DNA of 64,000 nt, from the NCBI GenBank assembly GCA_040881945.1, contig JBBECF010000176.1:7839-71838 (forward strand), given 5' to 3'. The notes beneath the pieces are model-generated. The model made no database searches and had not been told where the DNA came from. It saw only the letters and a program-made list of their open reading frames with translations. This document shows, piece after piece, positions 32,721 to 42,172 of this stretch. The stretch comes from JBBECF01 sp040881945 (GTDB taxonomy: Bacteria > Pseudomonadota > Alphaproteobacteria > Dongiales > Dongiaceae). The position numbers were made by a program, and so were the translations under genes. Every line of letters starts with the position of its first letter. Positions within the stretch are counted from its first letter, which is position 1.

Positions 32721-33593
32721 ATGCTCCAGCCGATCATTACCCAGTTCCTGAGCGGCTTCAGCGTCGTCGCGATCCTGGTCATCGCCTCGCTCGGCCTCGC
32801 CATCATTTTCGGCGTCGCCGGCGTCATCAACATGGCGCATGGCGAGTTCATCATGGTAGGGGCCTACGTAGCCGCGGTGGTCGGCCAATTGGGCGGCAAT
32901 ACGTTCATCGCGATGCCGGCCGCGTTCGTCGTGGTCGGGCTGATGGGGCTGGCGATCGAACGCGGCATCATACAGTGGATCTACGACCGCCCGCTGGAGA
33001 CGCTTCTCGCCACCTGGGGCGTCGGAATCGCGCTCCAGGTCCTCATAAAGCTGATCTTCGGGCCGGAACTCTACTACGTGGGCGCACCGAAGATGCTCGA
33101 CGGCGCGTTCCGGATGATCGGTCTGCTGCCGTTTCCCTACTACCGGCTGTTCCTGATAATTCTCGCCATCATCATGATGGCGCTGACGTTCTACGTCATC
33201 TTCAAGACCGACTTCGGCCTGAAGGTGCGTGCGGTGCGCCGCAATCGGGCGATGTCGGGCTGCCTCGGCGTCGATTCGGCGAAGGTCGACATGATGATCT
33301 TCACCTTCGGGTCGGGGCTGGCCGGCGTGGCCGGCGCCGCGCTTGCGCCGATCAAGTCGGTGTCGCCGACCATGGGATTCCCGTACGCGGTCGATTCCTT
33401 CATGGTCCTCGTCCTCGGCGGCGTCGGCAACCTGTGGGGCGTGGTCGCCGGTTCGACGATCATCGGCGAGGCGGAGACCGTGCTGTCGTTCCTGTACAAC
33501 AACGTGATCGGCAAGCTGCTGGTCTTCCTGTTCATCGTGATCATCATCCGGGTCGTCCCGAAGGGCATCTTCGGGTTCTACGAGAGGCGATAG
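32721..33593 (+). CDS. urtB: Urea/amide ABC transporter permease UrtB
   Basis: A 290-residue LivH-type inner-membrane permease with about eight hydrophobic segments. IFGVAGVINMAHGEFIMVGAY is the classic signature of the branched-chain amino acid/urea permease family, and VRAVRRNRAMSGCLGVDSAKV is the ATPase-contact loop. Shorter than cyanobacterial UrtB, which carries an extra N-terminal domain. It begins the uninterrupted permease/ATPase part of the operon. Confidence 0.92.
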   Translation: MLQPIITQFLSGFSVVAILVIASLGLAIIFGVAGVINMAHGEFIMVGAYVAAVVGQLGGNTFIAMPAAFVVVGLMGLAIERGIIQWIYDRPLETLLATWGVGIALQVLIKLIFGPELYYVGAPKMLDGAFRMIGLLPFPYYRLFLIILAIIMMALTFYVIFKTDFGLKVRAVRRNRAMSGCLGVDSAKVDMMIFTFGSGLAGVAGAALAPIKSVSPTMGFPYAVDSFMVLVLGGVGNLWGVVAGSTIIGEAETVLSFLYNNVIGKLLVFLFIVIIIRVVPKGIFGFYERR

Positions 33594-33638
33594 GCGATAC
33601 CGCGGCGAAGCTGCGCAGCGACTGACGAGGCGAAGGCG

Positions 33639-34814
33639 ATGGAGGCAAAGGCGAAAATGGCGGCTGCCGGCGGCGGCGCAGGCGTCCACCGCACGCCGAT
33701 GATTCCGCTCTGGGCGCTGGTCGTGGGCGTCGGAATCGTGCTGGCGATCGGCACGTACCCCTATTACGGGCAGGCCTACGTCACCTCGCTGCTCGGCAAG
33801 TTCCTGTGCTACGCGATCTTCGCGCTGTCGATCGATCTGATCTGGGGGTTCACCGGGATCCTCAGCCTCGGCCAGGCGGTCTATTTCGGAGTCGGCGCCT
33901 ACTTCGTGGCCCTCTCGCTCAAGATCAACTACGCCCTCGTGCACCCCACCCGCTACGGCGGCAAGATCCCCGACTTCATGGAATGGAACGGCCTCACGGA
34001 GCTGCCGGCCTTCATGGAGCCGCTGGTCAGCCTGCCCTTCGCCATCGCCATGGCCCTCATCGTGCCGACGTTGCTTGCGTTGCTGTTCGGCGTCATCACG
34101 TTCAAGCGGCACATCTACGGCGTGTACTGCGCGGTCATCACGCTGGCGGAGTCGCTGATCCTGCAGGATGGCATCATCGAATATCAGGCCTACACCGGCG
34201 GCTTTAATGGGATCACGGACTACTCCAACTACGGAAACGCGGGCTTCCTGTGGTTCATCCTGGCGATCACCGTCCTGTGCTTCGTCGTCGGACGGTTGCT
34301 CACGCACTCGCGCGTGGGCACGGTGCTGAAATCCATCCGCGACAACGACGTGCGCGCGGAGTTCATGGGCTACAACGTCGCCAATTACCGGATCTTCGTG
34401 TTCTGCGTGTCCGCTTTCATGGCGGGGGCGGCCGGCGCGATGTACGCGGCCTGGGTCGGGCTCGTCTCGTTCCTCGACGCCGGGCCCGTCTTTTCGATCG
34501 AGGCGGTGATCTGGACGGCGGTGGGGGGGCGCGGCACCATCATCGGCCCGTTCGTCGGGACGTTCCTCGTCAAGGGCGCGGAGTTCTTCCTCAGCGGCGT
34601 GCTGCAATGGACCTGGCAGCTCATCATGGGCGGCCTGTTCATTTTCGTCGTGCTGGTGATGCGGGACGGGATCGTCGGCACGATCGCGAACTGGGTGCGC
34701 CGGCGCCAGAGGGGCAGCATGGCGCAGATCGTCGAGGAGGCGGACCAGAAGGCCCACGGCCGGCAGGTCGATTGGCGGCCGGAAAGCCCGCCGGGCACGA
34801 CGAGAGAGATCTGA
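33639..34814 (+). CDS. urtC: Urea/amide ABC transporter permease UrtC
   Basis: A 391-residue LivM-type permease. ALSIDLIWGFTGILSLGQAVYFGVGAY is the family signature and LKSIRDNDVRAEFMGYNVANYRI the coupling loop. It carries a long non-membrane loop (KINYALVHPTRYGGKIPDFMEW) typical of UrtC, and ends in a charged cytosolic tail (residues 355-391). Partner of UrtB in the heterodimeric channel; 13 bases before urtD. Confidence 0.92.
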   Translation: MEAKAKMAAAGGGAGVHRTPMIPLWALVVGVGIVLAIGTYPYYGQAYVTSLLGKFLCYAIFALSIDLIWGFTGILSLGQAVYFGVGAYFVALSLKINYALVHPTRYGGKIPDFMEWNGLTELPAFMEPLVSLPFAIAMALIVPTLLALLFGVITFKRHIYGVYCAVITLAESLILQDGIIEYQAYTGGFNGITDYSNYGNAGFLWFILAITVLCFVVGRLLTHSRVGTVLKSIRDNDVRAEFMGYNVANYRIFVFCVSAFMAGAAGAMYAAWVGLVSFLDAGPVFSIEAVIWTAVGGRGTIIGPFVGTFLVKGAEFFLSGVLQWTWQLIMGGLFIFVVLVMRDGIVGTIANWVRRRQRGSMAQIVEEADQKAHGRQVDWRPESPPGTTREI

Positions 34815-34827
34815 TCGGAAACGGACG

Positions 34828-35574
34828 ATGGCGAACATTCTCGAAATCAAGGGGCTGACCACGAGGGTCTCGGGCTACACGATCCTCAACAACCTGGATT
34901 TCGCCGTCGAGGCCAACGAACTGCGCGTTTTGCTGGGGCCGAACGGCGCCGGAAAGACGACGCTCATCGCCATGATCACCGGGCAATACAAGCCGAGCTC
35001 GGGCACGATCCACTTCGCCGGCGAGGACATCACCGGCATGGCGCCCGACAAGATTTTCCAGCGCGGCATCAGCCGGAAATTCCAGGTCCCGAACATGTAC
35101 GAGACGTTGCCGGTGTTCGACAACGTGCTGGTGTCGCTTCAGGCGGACCGCAAGGTGTTCGCGTCGCTGTTCCGCAAGGTGACGCCCGGGGACGCCGCCC
35201 GCATTTGGGAGATCCTGGAGTTCGTCGGGCTGGCCGACCGGGCGAAGGATCCGGCCGACACGCTGTCGCACGGCGAGCGCCAGTGGCTGGAATTCGCGAT
35301 GCTCATCGCGTCCAATCCGAAGCTGCTGCTGCTCGACGAACCGACCACGGGAATGACCGAGGAAGGCAAGCACAAGACCGCCGAGTTGATCGAACGAATC
35401 GCCCGCAATCACACCGTCCTGCTGGTCGAGCACGACATGCACATCGTCCGGCAGATCGCGAAAAAGGTCACGGTCCTGCACCAGGGGCAGCTCCTGGCCG
35501 AAGGGCCGTTGGCCGAGGTCGTGGCGAACGAAACCGTGCGCGCCGTCTATCTGGGCAAGGGAAAGTTCGGATAA
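34828..35574 (+). CDS. urtD: Urea/amide ABC transporter ATP-binding protein UrtD
   Basis: A 248-residue LivG-type ATPase. Walker A is GPNGAGKTT (near residue 37), the signature is LSHGERQWLE, Walker B is LLLLDEPTTGM, and the switch histidine is in LLVEHDMH. The W-L-E after the signature, instead of the usual R-L-E, is typical for UrtD. Its stop TAA shares one base with the urtE start (TAATG), so the two ATPases are translationally coupled. Confidence 0.93.
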   Translation: MANILEIKGLTTRVSGYTILNNLDFAVEANELRVLLGPNGAGKTTLIAMITGQYKPSSGTIHFAGEDITGMAPDKIFQRGISRKFQVPNMYETLPVFDNVLVSLQADRKVFASLFRKVTPGDAARIWEILEFVGLADRAKDPADTLSHGERQWLEFAMLIASNPKLLLLDEPTTGMTEEGKHKTAELIERIARNHTVLLVEHDMHIVRQIAKKVTVLHQGQLLAEGPLAEVVANETVRAVYLGKGKFG

Positions 35575-36269
35575 TGCTGTCGATCAACGGCATCAACAGC
35601 TTTTATGGCACCAGCCACATTCTGCACGGCATCTCGCTCGAGCTTGCCAACGGCGGGATGTTCAGCGTGCTCGGCCGCAACGGCGCCGGCAAGACGACGC
35701 TGTTGCGCAGCATCATCGGCTTGAACGCGCCGCGCAGCGGCGAAATCATCTTCGACGGCGCCGACATCACGCGCCTGAAGTCGCACGATCGGGCGCGTCT
35801 CGGTATCGGGTACGTGCCGCAGGGGCGGGAGATCATCGCGGACTTGACGGTGCTCGAGAACCTGCAACTCGCCCTGATCGGCATCGGCCGCAAGGACGAC
35901 GGGCTGCCGGGCTTCGTGTTCGAGTATTTTCCCGCGCTCAAATCGCTGACCGAGCGCAAGGGCGGCGTGCTCAGCGGCGGCCAGCAGCAGCAGCTCGCGA
36001 TCGCCCGCGCGCTCGTGCAGCAGCCGAAGGTACTGCTCCTCGACGAGCCGACCGAGGGGTTGCAGCCATCGGTCGTCGAGGAGATCGACGACATCATCAA
36101 ACGCATCCACAGCGAGCGGAACTGCGCGATTCTCCTGGTCGAGCAGAATCTCCAGTTCGTGCGCGACATTACGCAAAAGTTCGCCATCCTCGAAACCGGA
36201 CACATCGTCGCCCAGGGCGATATCGACGAGCTGACCGACGAGGTCGTGCGGAAGCATTTATCCGTTTAG
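35574..36269 (+). CDS. urtE: Urea/amide ABC transporter ATP-binding protein UrtE
   Basis: A 231-residue LivF-type ATPase forming a heterodimer with UrtD. Walker A GRNGAGKTT, signature LSGGQQQQLAIARAL, Walker B VLLLDEPTEGLQPS and switch histidine position occupied by Gln in LLVEQNLQF, as is normal for the LivF/UrtE branch. The ATG overlaps the urtD stop; a longer upstream frame is only overlap with urtD. The formamidase gene follows after 22 bases. Confidence 0.93.
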   Translation: MLSINGINSFYGTSHILHGISLELANGGMFSVLGRNGAGKTTLLRSIIGLNAPRSGEIIFDGADITRLKSHDRARLGIGYVPQGREIIADLTVLENLQLALIGIGRKDDGLPGFVFEYFPALKSLTERKGGVLSGGQQQQLAIARALVQQPKVLLLDEPTEGLQPSVVEEIDDIIKRIHSERNCAILLVEQNLQFVRDITQKFAILETGHIVAQGDIDELTDEVVRKHLSV

Positions 36270-36291
36270 GACCAGGCGAAGGGAGGGAACG

Positions 36292-37521
36292 ATGCCGAAA
36301 ACGATCATTAGCGTGGACATCAAAAAAGACCCGCGAGAACTTGACCCGCCGCCGCACAATCGCTGGCACCCGGACATTCCCGCCGTGGTCAGCACGAAAC
36401 CGGGCGACGATTTCCGCGTCGAGTGCATGGACTGGACCGGCGGGCAGATCAAGAACGACAACAGCGCGAACGACATCCGCGATTGCAACCTTGCCCCGTG
36501 CCACCACCTGTTCGGACCGATCGACGTCGCCGGCGCGGAGCCGGGCGACATCTTGGTCGTCGACATCCTGGATATCGGTGCCTTTCGCGGCAACGAATGG
36601 GGCTACACCGGAATCTTCTCCACCCAGAACGGCGGCGGGTTCCTGACCGACCTCTATCCCGAGCCGAGAAAGGCGATCTGGGACTTCCACGGCATCTACA
36701 CGACGTCGCGCCACATACCGGGCGTCCGGTTCGCCGGCATCACCCACCCGGGCCTGATCGGCTGCGCGCCGGACCACGCCCTGCTCGCCCGGTGGAACAA
36801 GCGCGAGGCCGCGCTGATCGCCACGAACCCGAAGCGGGTGCCGCCGCTGGCCCTGCCGCCGACCCCGGACGGCGTGATCCTCGGGCGGCTCAAGGGCGCC
36901 GAGCTGGAAAAGGCCGCCAAGGAGGCCTGCCGAACGATCCCGCCGCGCGAGCATGGCGGCAACTGCGACATCAAGAACATCTCGCGGGGCTCGCGGATCT
37001 ACTTCCCGGTCTATGTCAAGGGCGCGAAGCTCTCGATGGGCGATTTCCACTTCTCGCAGGGCGACGGCGAAATCACCTTCTGCGGGGCGATCGAGATGGC
37101 CGGGTGGATCGACCTGCATGTCGAGCTGATCAAGGGCGGCGTCGCCATGTATGGCCTGACGAATCCGCTCTTCAAGGTGAGCCCGGTCGATCCGAAATAT
37201 GGCGACTTCCTGGTATTCGAGGGCATCGGCGTCGGCGAGGACGACAAGCAGTATTACAACGACGTGACCGTCGCCTATCGCCGCGCCTGCCTCAACGCCA
37301 TCGCGTACCTGAAGAAGTTCGGCTACTCCGGCGAGCAGGCCTACGCGATCCTGGGAACCGCGCCGGTCGAGGGCCGCGTCGCCGGCGTCGTGGACATCCC
37401 CAACGCCTGCGTGTCGATCGCCATCCCGACGGAGATCTTCGAATTCGACATCCGCCCGAACTCGGCGGGTCCGAAGAAGCACGTCGATTCGTCCAAGGCC
37501 GACCTCGCCAGGGCGTCCTGA
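36292..37521 (+). CDS. fmdA: Formamidase (FmdA-type acetamidase/formamidase)
   Basis: A 409-residue enzyme hydrolysing formamide to formate and ammonia (some members also acetamide). The family is beta-rich and metal-dependent. Characteristic stretches are NRWHPDIPAV, ECMDWTGGQIKNDNSANDI, CHHLFGPI, WGYTGIF and HGGNCDIKNISRGS. It lies directly after the transporter genes and before fmdB, the arrangement of the Methylophilus fmd cluster. A perfect 14-bp hairpin follows the stop. Ammonia would be shared with the urease downstream. Confidence 0.93.
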   Translation: MPKTIISVDIKKDPRELDPPPHNRWHPDIPAVVSTKPGDDFRVECMDWTGGQIKNDNSANDIRDCNLAPCHHLFGPIDVAGAEPGDILVVDILDIGAFRGNEWGYTGIFSTQNGGGFLTDLYPEPRKAIWDFHGIYTTSRHIPGVRFAGITHPGLIGCAPDHALLARWNKREAALIATNPKRVPPLALPPTPDGVILGRLKGAELEKAAKEACRTIPPREHGGNCDIKNISRGSRIYFPVYVKGAKLSMGDFHFSQGDGEITFCGAIEMAGWIDLHVELIKGGVAMYGLTNPLFKVSPVDPKYGDFLVFEGIGVGEDDKQYYNDVTVAYRRACLNAIAYLKKFGYSGEQAYAILGTAPVEGRVAGVVDIPNACVSIAIPTEIFEFDIRPNSAGPKKHVDSSKADLARAS

Positions 37522-37536
37522 GCGGGGCGTTGACCG

Positions 37537-37569
37537 GGAACGGGGGGTGCCGGCCGCACCCCCCGTTCC
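37537..37569 (+). other. Perfect 14-bp hairpin between fmdA and fmdB
   Basis: GGAACGGGGGGTGC (37537-37550), 5-base loop CGGCC, GCACCCCCCGTTCC (37556-37569). No T-run follows (GCCTATGCG), so it is more likely an mRNA processing/stability element or attenuating hairpin than a terminator. Confidence 0.6.
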
Positions 37570-37596
37570 GCCTATGCGAAGGATTGAAACCCGATC

Positions 37597-37887
37597 ATGC
37601 CTCTGTACGCCTACGACTGCGATCGCTGCGGACCGTTCCAGGATTGGCGCAGCATGAGCGAGTCCGGGGACCCGCACCCCTGCCCGCGCTGCCGACGCAA
37701 GGCGCGTCGCGCCATCTCGGCGCCCCGGCTCGGCATCCCGGGCGCGCTGAAGCAGGCCCATGCCCGCAACGAGAAGAGCCAGCACGAACCGGAGGTCGTG
37801 CGCCGCAAGGCCGGGGGCGGCCACGGCCACGATCACGGCCACCGGCATGCCCAGAAATCACGGCATCCGTGGATGGTGGGACACTGA
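37597..37887 (+). CDS. fmdB: FmdB-type zinc ribbon protein
   Basis: A 96-residue protein with the FmdB zinc ribbon at the N-terminus (MPLYAYDCDRCG and CPRC; cysteines in two CxxC pairs). FmdB was described as a putative regulator of the formamidase operon in Methylophilus, but related ribbons are widespread and the role is unproven. The C-terminal half is unusual: a histidine-rich stretch (GGGHGHDHGHRHAQKSRH) that could bind nickel or zinc, reminiscent of urease nickel chaperones. The next gene is ureE. Confidence 0.85.
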   Translation: MPLYAYDCDRCGPFQDWRSMSESGDPHPCPRCRRKARRAISAPRLGIPGALKQAHARNEKSQHEPEVVRRKAGGGHGHDHGHRHAQKSRHPWMVGH

Positions 37888-37972
37888 CGCGGCCGATCCG
37901 CGCCGCGAATGTCGCGCTTCCGTGGCTACCGAGCCGCGGACCCGCTCGGTGAGAGAAGGCAAGGGCGCGTCC

Positions 37973-38422
37973 ATGCTGCGCGTGCAAGGGATACTCGGCA
38001 ACGCGATCGACCCCGGCCTGGCCGGCCGGCTGCACCGCCTGGAGCATGACGGGCGGTTGGAATACGTCGTGCTGTCGCGTGCCGACACCCAGCGCAAGCG
38101 CCTGCGCGTCGCGACCGATCGCGGCGCCGAAGTGGCGATCGCGCTGCCGCGCGCGGAGCGGCTGGAAAACGGCGCGGTGCTGCTCCTCACCGACGAGCGC
38201 GCCATCGTCGTCCGCCTGGAGGAGACGCCGTGGCTCGAGGTCGAGCCGGCGGACGCCGCCGCGGCGCTCGAACTCGGCTACATGGCTGGGAACCATCACT
38301 GGCGGGTCAAGTTCGCGGGCGCCCGGCTGCGCATCGCGTTGGACAGCCCCGCCGCGGACTACCTCCACCGCTTGGCGCCGCAACTGGAGGACGGCCGTGC
38401 CCGCCTCGTCGAGCGCGACTGA
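37973..38422 (+). CDS. ureE: Urease accessory protein UreE
   Basis: A 149-residue nickel metallochaperone for urease assembly. Residues 1-75 form the N-terminal beta domain and 76-149 the ferredoxin-like metal-binding domain, with the conserved histidine in YMAGNHHWRVKF. The histidine-rich C-terminal tail of many UreE proteins is absent; the adjacent FmdB has such a stretch instead. Its last 26 bases overlap ureF. Confidence 0.88.
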   Translation: MLRVQGILGNAIDPGLAGRLHRLEHDGRLEYVVLSRADTQRKRLRVATDRGAEVAIALPRAERLENGAVLLLTDERAIVVRLEETPWLEVEPADAAAALELGYMAGNHHWRVKFAGARLRIALDSPAADYLHRLAPQLEDGRARLVERD

Positions 38423-39095
38423 CGCCGGCGCGCTCCTGGCCGCGCTGCAACACGGCGACAGCTTCTTCCCGAGCGGCGCCATCGCGTTCTCGTGGGGTCT
38501 CGAGACCCTGCGCGCGGACGGCATGGTCGCCGCGGCCAGTGACGTGGAGCGCTTCATCGCCGGACAGCTGGTCGGCCGCTGGGCCACTTGCGACCGCCCG
38601 GCGCTGCTCGCCGCCCATCGTCGCGCGGCCGCGCCGGACGAGGTGGCGGCGGTGGACACGGAGCTCGAGGCGCTGGCGCTCGCCCGCGAGGCGCGCGAAG
38701 GGTCGCGGCGCGCCGGCGCGGCGCTGCTCGGCGTCCATGAACGGCTGGGCACGCCGGGCGCGGTCGCGTACCGGCGGCGAGTGCGCGCCGGCTCGGCGCC
38801 GGGCCATCTCGCGATCGTACAGGGCATGATGTGGCGGGCGGCGGGTCTCGGCGAGACGGCGGCCGCCGCGGCGTCGGTGCATGCGCTCTGCACAGGGCAG
38901 CTCGGCGCGGCGTTGCGCCTAAGCCTCATCGGGCATGTGGAGGCGCAGCGGATCCTGGCCGCGCTGCGTCCCGAAATCTGCCGGATCCTGGCGGAGCCGC
39001 CGCCGCCGGTCGGGGCCTTGCGCGCCTTCACGCCGGCCGCCGATATCGCGGTCATGCGGCACGAGACCGCGACCGTCAGACTGTTCGCCAACTAG
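38397..39095 (+). CDS. ureF: Urease accessory protein UreF
   Basis: A 232-residue all-helical urease assembly factor. FPSGAIAFSWGLETL matches the UreF N-terminal signature (usual FP-x-GG/A-F-S-x-GLE). The end SLIGHVEAQRIL, then AADIAVMRHETATVRLFAN, is typical. The GTG start at 38397 is supported by GGAGG six bases upstream inside ureE. UreF works in a complex with UreD and UreG. Confidence 0.88.
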   Translation: MPASSSATDAGALLAALQHGDSFFPSGAIAFSWGLETLRADGMVAAASDVERFIAGQLVGRWATCDRPALLAAHRRAAAPDEVAAVDTELEALALAREAREGSRRAGAALLGVHERLGTPGAVAYRRRVRAGSAPGHLAIVQGMMWRAAGLGETAAAAASVHALCTGQLGAALRLSLIGHVEAQRILAALRPEICRILAEPPPPVGALRAFTPAADIAVMRHETATVRLFAN

Positions 39096-39122
39096 CCGGC
39101 GCCTGACCCGGGAGGAACGCTG

Positions 39123-39824
39123 ATGCTGCTCACGCCGACGGAACTGGAACGGCTGACAATCTTCACCGCGGCCGAGCTGGCGCGGCGGCGCAAGGCGCGG
39201 GGCCTCAAGCTCAATCACCCCGAAGCGGTCGCCTACATCGTCGACGATATCATCGAACGGGCGCGCGACGGCCGGTCGGTCGCGGATCTCATCGGATACG
39301 GCTCGACGTTGTTGAGCACCGACGATGTCATGCCGGGCGTCGCCGACATGATGCCGATGATCCAGGTCGAGGCGACGTTCCCGGACGGCACCAAACTCGT
39401 CACCGTCCACGATCCGATCCGCCCGGGCAAGCGGAAGATCCCCGCCGACCAGCGGGTCCGTCCGGGCGAGGTGATCGCGGCCGACGGCGAGATCGAGATC
39501 AACGCCGGCCGCCGCCGGGCGACGATCAAGGCGGTCAACACCGGCGACCGGCCGATCCAGATCGGCAGCCACTATCACTTCTTCGAGGCCAACAAGGCGC
39601 TCGACTTCGACCGCGCCGCCGCCTTCGGCATGCATCTCGACGTTCCGGCCGGCACGGCGGTGCGCTTCGAGCCGGGCGAGAGCAAGCAGGTGACGCTGGT
39701 CGCGTTCGGCGGCACCGGCGAAATCTTCGGACTCAACGACCTCACCCGCGGCAGCACGCGCAGCGAGGAGCGCAAGGCCGATGCGCTGCGCCGGGCGCGG
39801 GAACGCGGTTTCCGGGGGGCATGA
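39123..39824 (+). CDS. ureAB: Fused urease gamma-beta subunit (UreA-UreB)
   Basis: A 233-residue fusion: residues 1-100 are the gamma subunit ([60 protein letters not shown]) and from about 105 the beta subunit ([16 protein letters not shown], then [23 protein letters not shown] and GKTFG-like [11 protein letters not shown]). In most bacteria these are separate; Helicobacter UreA and some second ure loci use this fused form. Not catalytic but required for the trimeric enzyme. Confidence 0.92.
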   Translation: MLLTPTELERLTIFTAAELARRRKARGLKLNHPEAVAYIVDDIIERARDGRSVADLIGYGSTLLSTDDVMPGVADMMPMIQVEATFPDGTKLVTVHDPIRPGKRKIPADQRVRPGEVIAADGEIEINAGRRRATIKAVNTGDRPIQIGSHYHFFEANKALDFDRAAAFGMHLDVPAGTAVRFEPGESKQVTLVAFGGTGEIFGLNDLTRGSTRSEERKADALRRARERGFRGA

Positions 39825-39827
39825 GCC

Positions 39828-41540
39828 ATGGTCAAGCTGACGCGCAAGGACTACGCCGCGATGTACGGGCCGACCACGGGCGATGCCGTGCGGCTCGGCG
39901 ACACGTCGCTGCTGGCGGAGATCGAGCATGACCACGCGGTTCCGGGAGACGAGTGCCTGCACGGCGGCGGCAAGACGTTGCGCGACGGTCTGGGGCTGGT
40001 CCCCGGCTACGACAGCGCCGCCGGTTCGCTCGACATGCTGGTCAGCAACGCGGTCGTCATCGACCCCGTCCTCGGCGTGGTGAAGGGCGACATCGGCATC
40101 AAGGATGGCCGCATCGTGGGCGTCGGCAAGGCCGGCAACCCGGCCACCATGGACGGGGTGGACAGGGCGCTGGTGTGCGGCGCGGCCACGACGGTGCGCG
40201 ACGCCGAGGGCCTCATCGCCACGCCCGGCGGCATCGACGTGCATGTCCACTTCGACAGCGCCCAGCTCTGCGAGCACGCCATATCCTCGGGCATCACCAC
40301 CATGATCGGCGGCTCGCTGGGGCCGATCACCGTCGGCATCGACTGCGGCGGGGCGTGGAACGTCGGCAAGATGCTGCAGGCTTCGGAACAGTGGCCGATC
40401 AACTTCGGCTTCCTCGGCCGCGGCAACTCGTCCAAGCCGCGCTCCCTCCTCGACCAGATCGCCGGCGGCTGCCTCGGTCTCAAGATCCACGAGGACTGGG
40501 GCGCCATGCCGGCCGTGATCGACTGTTGTCTCGCGGTGGCCGACGACCTGGATTTCCAGGTCCAACTCCACACCGACACGCTGAACGAGAGCGGCTTCCT
40601 CGAAGACACCCTGGCCGCCATCAACGCCCGTACCATCCACATGTACCATGCCGAAGGGGCCGGCGGCGGCCACGCGCCGGACATCATCCGCGTGGCCGGC
40701 GAGATGAACTGCCTGCCGTCGTCGACGAACCCGACCAATCCCTACACGGTCAATACGTTCGACGAGCATCTCGACATGATCATGGTGTGCCACCACCTCA
40801 ACCCGGCGGTCCCGGAGGACGTGGCCTTCGCCGAAAGCCGCATCCGGGCGCAGACCATCGCGGCCGAGGACGTGCTGCACGACCTCGGCGCGATCTCCAT
40901 GCTCGGGTCGGACAGTCAGGGCATGGGCCGCATCAACGAGGTGATCTGCCGCATCTGGCAGCTCGCCAGCAAGATGAAGGACCAGCGCGGCCGGCTGCCG
41001 ACCGAAACCACCCGGATCGGCGACAACCAGCGCATCCGGCGCTATATCGCCAAGTACACGATCAACGCCGCGCGCACCTTCGGCATCGACGCCTATGTGG
41101 GCTCGCTGGAGCCCGGCAAGATCGCCGATCTGGTGTTGTGGCGTCCCGCATTTTTCGGCATCAAGCCGGAGCTGGTGGTCAAGGGCGGCTTCATCGTCTG
41201 GGCGGCGATGGGCGACAGCGCCGCCTCGCTGATGACCTGCGAGCCGATCGCGCTGCGCCCGCAGTGGGGCGCGTTCGGCGCCGCGCGCAACGCCTTGAGC
41301 GTCAACTTCGCGGCGCAGCTTGCGGTCGAGCGGAACGTGGCCGGGCAGCTGGGGCTCGCCAAGCCGCTGCTGCCGGCGCGCGGCACGCGCAAGCTGACCA
41401 AGCGTCACATGCTGCACAACGACGCCTGTCCCGAGATCCGCGTCAACCCGCAGACCTTCGCGGTGACGGTGGACGGCGTGCCGGCGACCTGCGAGCCGGC
41501 CAAGGTGCTGCCGCTGGCGCAGCGCTATATGCTGCGATGA
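39828..41540 (+). CDS. ureC: Urease alpha subunit
   Basis: A 570-residue nickel amidohydrolase cleaving urea to ammonia and carbamate. Nickel ligands are His139 and His141 (GIDVHVHF), the carbamylated Lys219 (LKIHEDWG), His248 (QLHTD), His274 ([14 protein letters not shown]) and Asp362 (GSDSQGMGR). The mobile flap has Cys321 and His322. The segment after HVH ([25 protein letters not shown]) and the region 165-185 differ from the standard Klebsiella-type sequence, suggesting a divergent (second-type) urease. All active-site residues are kept. ureG overlaps the stop (ATGA). Confidence 0.95.
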   Translation: MVKLTRKDYAAMYGPTTGDAVRLGDTSLLAEIEHDHAVPGDECLHGGGKTLRDGLGLVPGYDSAAGSLDMLVSNAVVIDPVLGVVKGDIGIKDGRIVGVGKAGNPATMDGVDRALVCGAATTVRDAEGLIATPGGIDVHVHFDSAQLCEHAISSGITTMIGGSLGPITVGIDCGGAWNVGKMLQASEQWPINFGFLGRGNSSKPRSLLDQIAGGCLGLKIHEDWGAMPAVIDCCLAVADDLDFQVQLHTDTLNESGFLEDTLAAINARTIHMYHAEGAGGGHAPDIIRVAGEMNCLPSSTNPTNPYTVNTFDEHLDMIMVCHHLNPAVPEDVAFAESRIRAQTIAAEDVLHDLGAISMLGSDSQGMGRINEVICRIWQLASKMKDQRGRLPTETTRIGDNQRIRRYIAKYTINAARTFGIDAYVGSLEPGKIADLVLWRPAFFGIKPELVVKGGFIVWAAMGDSAASLMTCEPIALRPQWGAFGAARNALSVNFAAQLAVERNVAGQLGLAKPLLPARGTRKLTKRHMLHNDACPEIRVNPQTFAVTVDGVPATCEPAKVLPLAQRYMLR

Positions 41541-42172
41541 GCGAGGCGCTGACGCGGGCCCAGCCCGGTGCGGCCCGGGTCGGCGTGGGCGGGCCGGTCG
41601 GTTCCGGCAAGACGGCGCTGATCGAACGGCTGATCCCGCGCTTCATGGCGCGCGGAACCGAACTGGCGGTGGTGACCAACGACCTCGTCACCAAGGAGGA
41701 CGCGGAACGGTTGCAGCGCAGCGGCCTGATCGCGCCGGACCGCGTGATGGCGGTGGAGACCGGCGCCTGCCCGCACACCGCCATCCGCGAGGACCCGACG
41801 CTCAATATCGAGGCGGCGGACCTGCTGGAGCGGCGCTTCGGCAACCTCGACCTGATCCTGATCGAAAGCGGCGGCGACAACCTCGCCTCGACCTTTTCGC
41901 TCGACCTCGTGGACTACTGGATGTTCGTGATCGACGTCGCCGAAGGCGACGACATTCCGCGCAAACGCGGGCCCGGCGTGGTGCGGTGCGACCTGTTGGT
42001 CATCAACAAGATCGACCTTGCGCCCTATGTGGACGTCGACCTCGATCGCTTGGTTCGCGAGGCGGACGAGGTGCGGGGCGGGCGGCCGATCCTGCTCACG
42101 AACTGCCGAACCGGGGAAGGCGTCGACGCGGTCGTCGAACGGGTCGCCCGCGACGTGCTGTTCGACCAGTGA
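41537..42172 (+). CDS. ureG: Urease accessory GTPase UreG
   Basis: A 211-residue SIMIBI-class GTPase powering nickel delivery. P-loop [13 protein letters not shown], the metal-binding CPH in [29 protein letters not shown], and the guanine motif NKID in [11 protein letters not shown]. The ATG overlaps the ureC stop and the ureD GTG overlaps its own stop, so ureC-G-D are coupled. Confidence 0.94.
   Translation: MSEALTRAQPGAARVGVGGPVGSGKTALIERLIPRFMARGTELAVVTNDLVTKEDAERLQRSGLIAPDRVMAVETGACPHTAIREDPTLNIEAADLLERRFGNLDLILIESGGDNLASTFSLDLVDYWMFVIDVAEGDDIPRKRGPGVVRCDLLVINKIDLAPYVDVDLDRLVREADEVRGGRPILLTNCRTGEGVDAVVERVARDVLFDQ

Noticed and set aside
32448..34862. 804-residue minus-strand frame opposite urtB/urtC
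   Set aside because: Charged shadow of the permease genes with no hydrophobic or domain pattern of its own.
37537..37569. Hairpin after fmdA as a Rho-independent terminator
   Set aside because: No T-run follows and the downstream fmdB and ure genes are close and co-directional.
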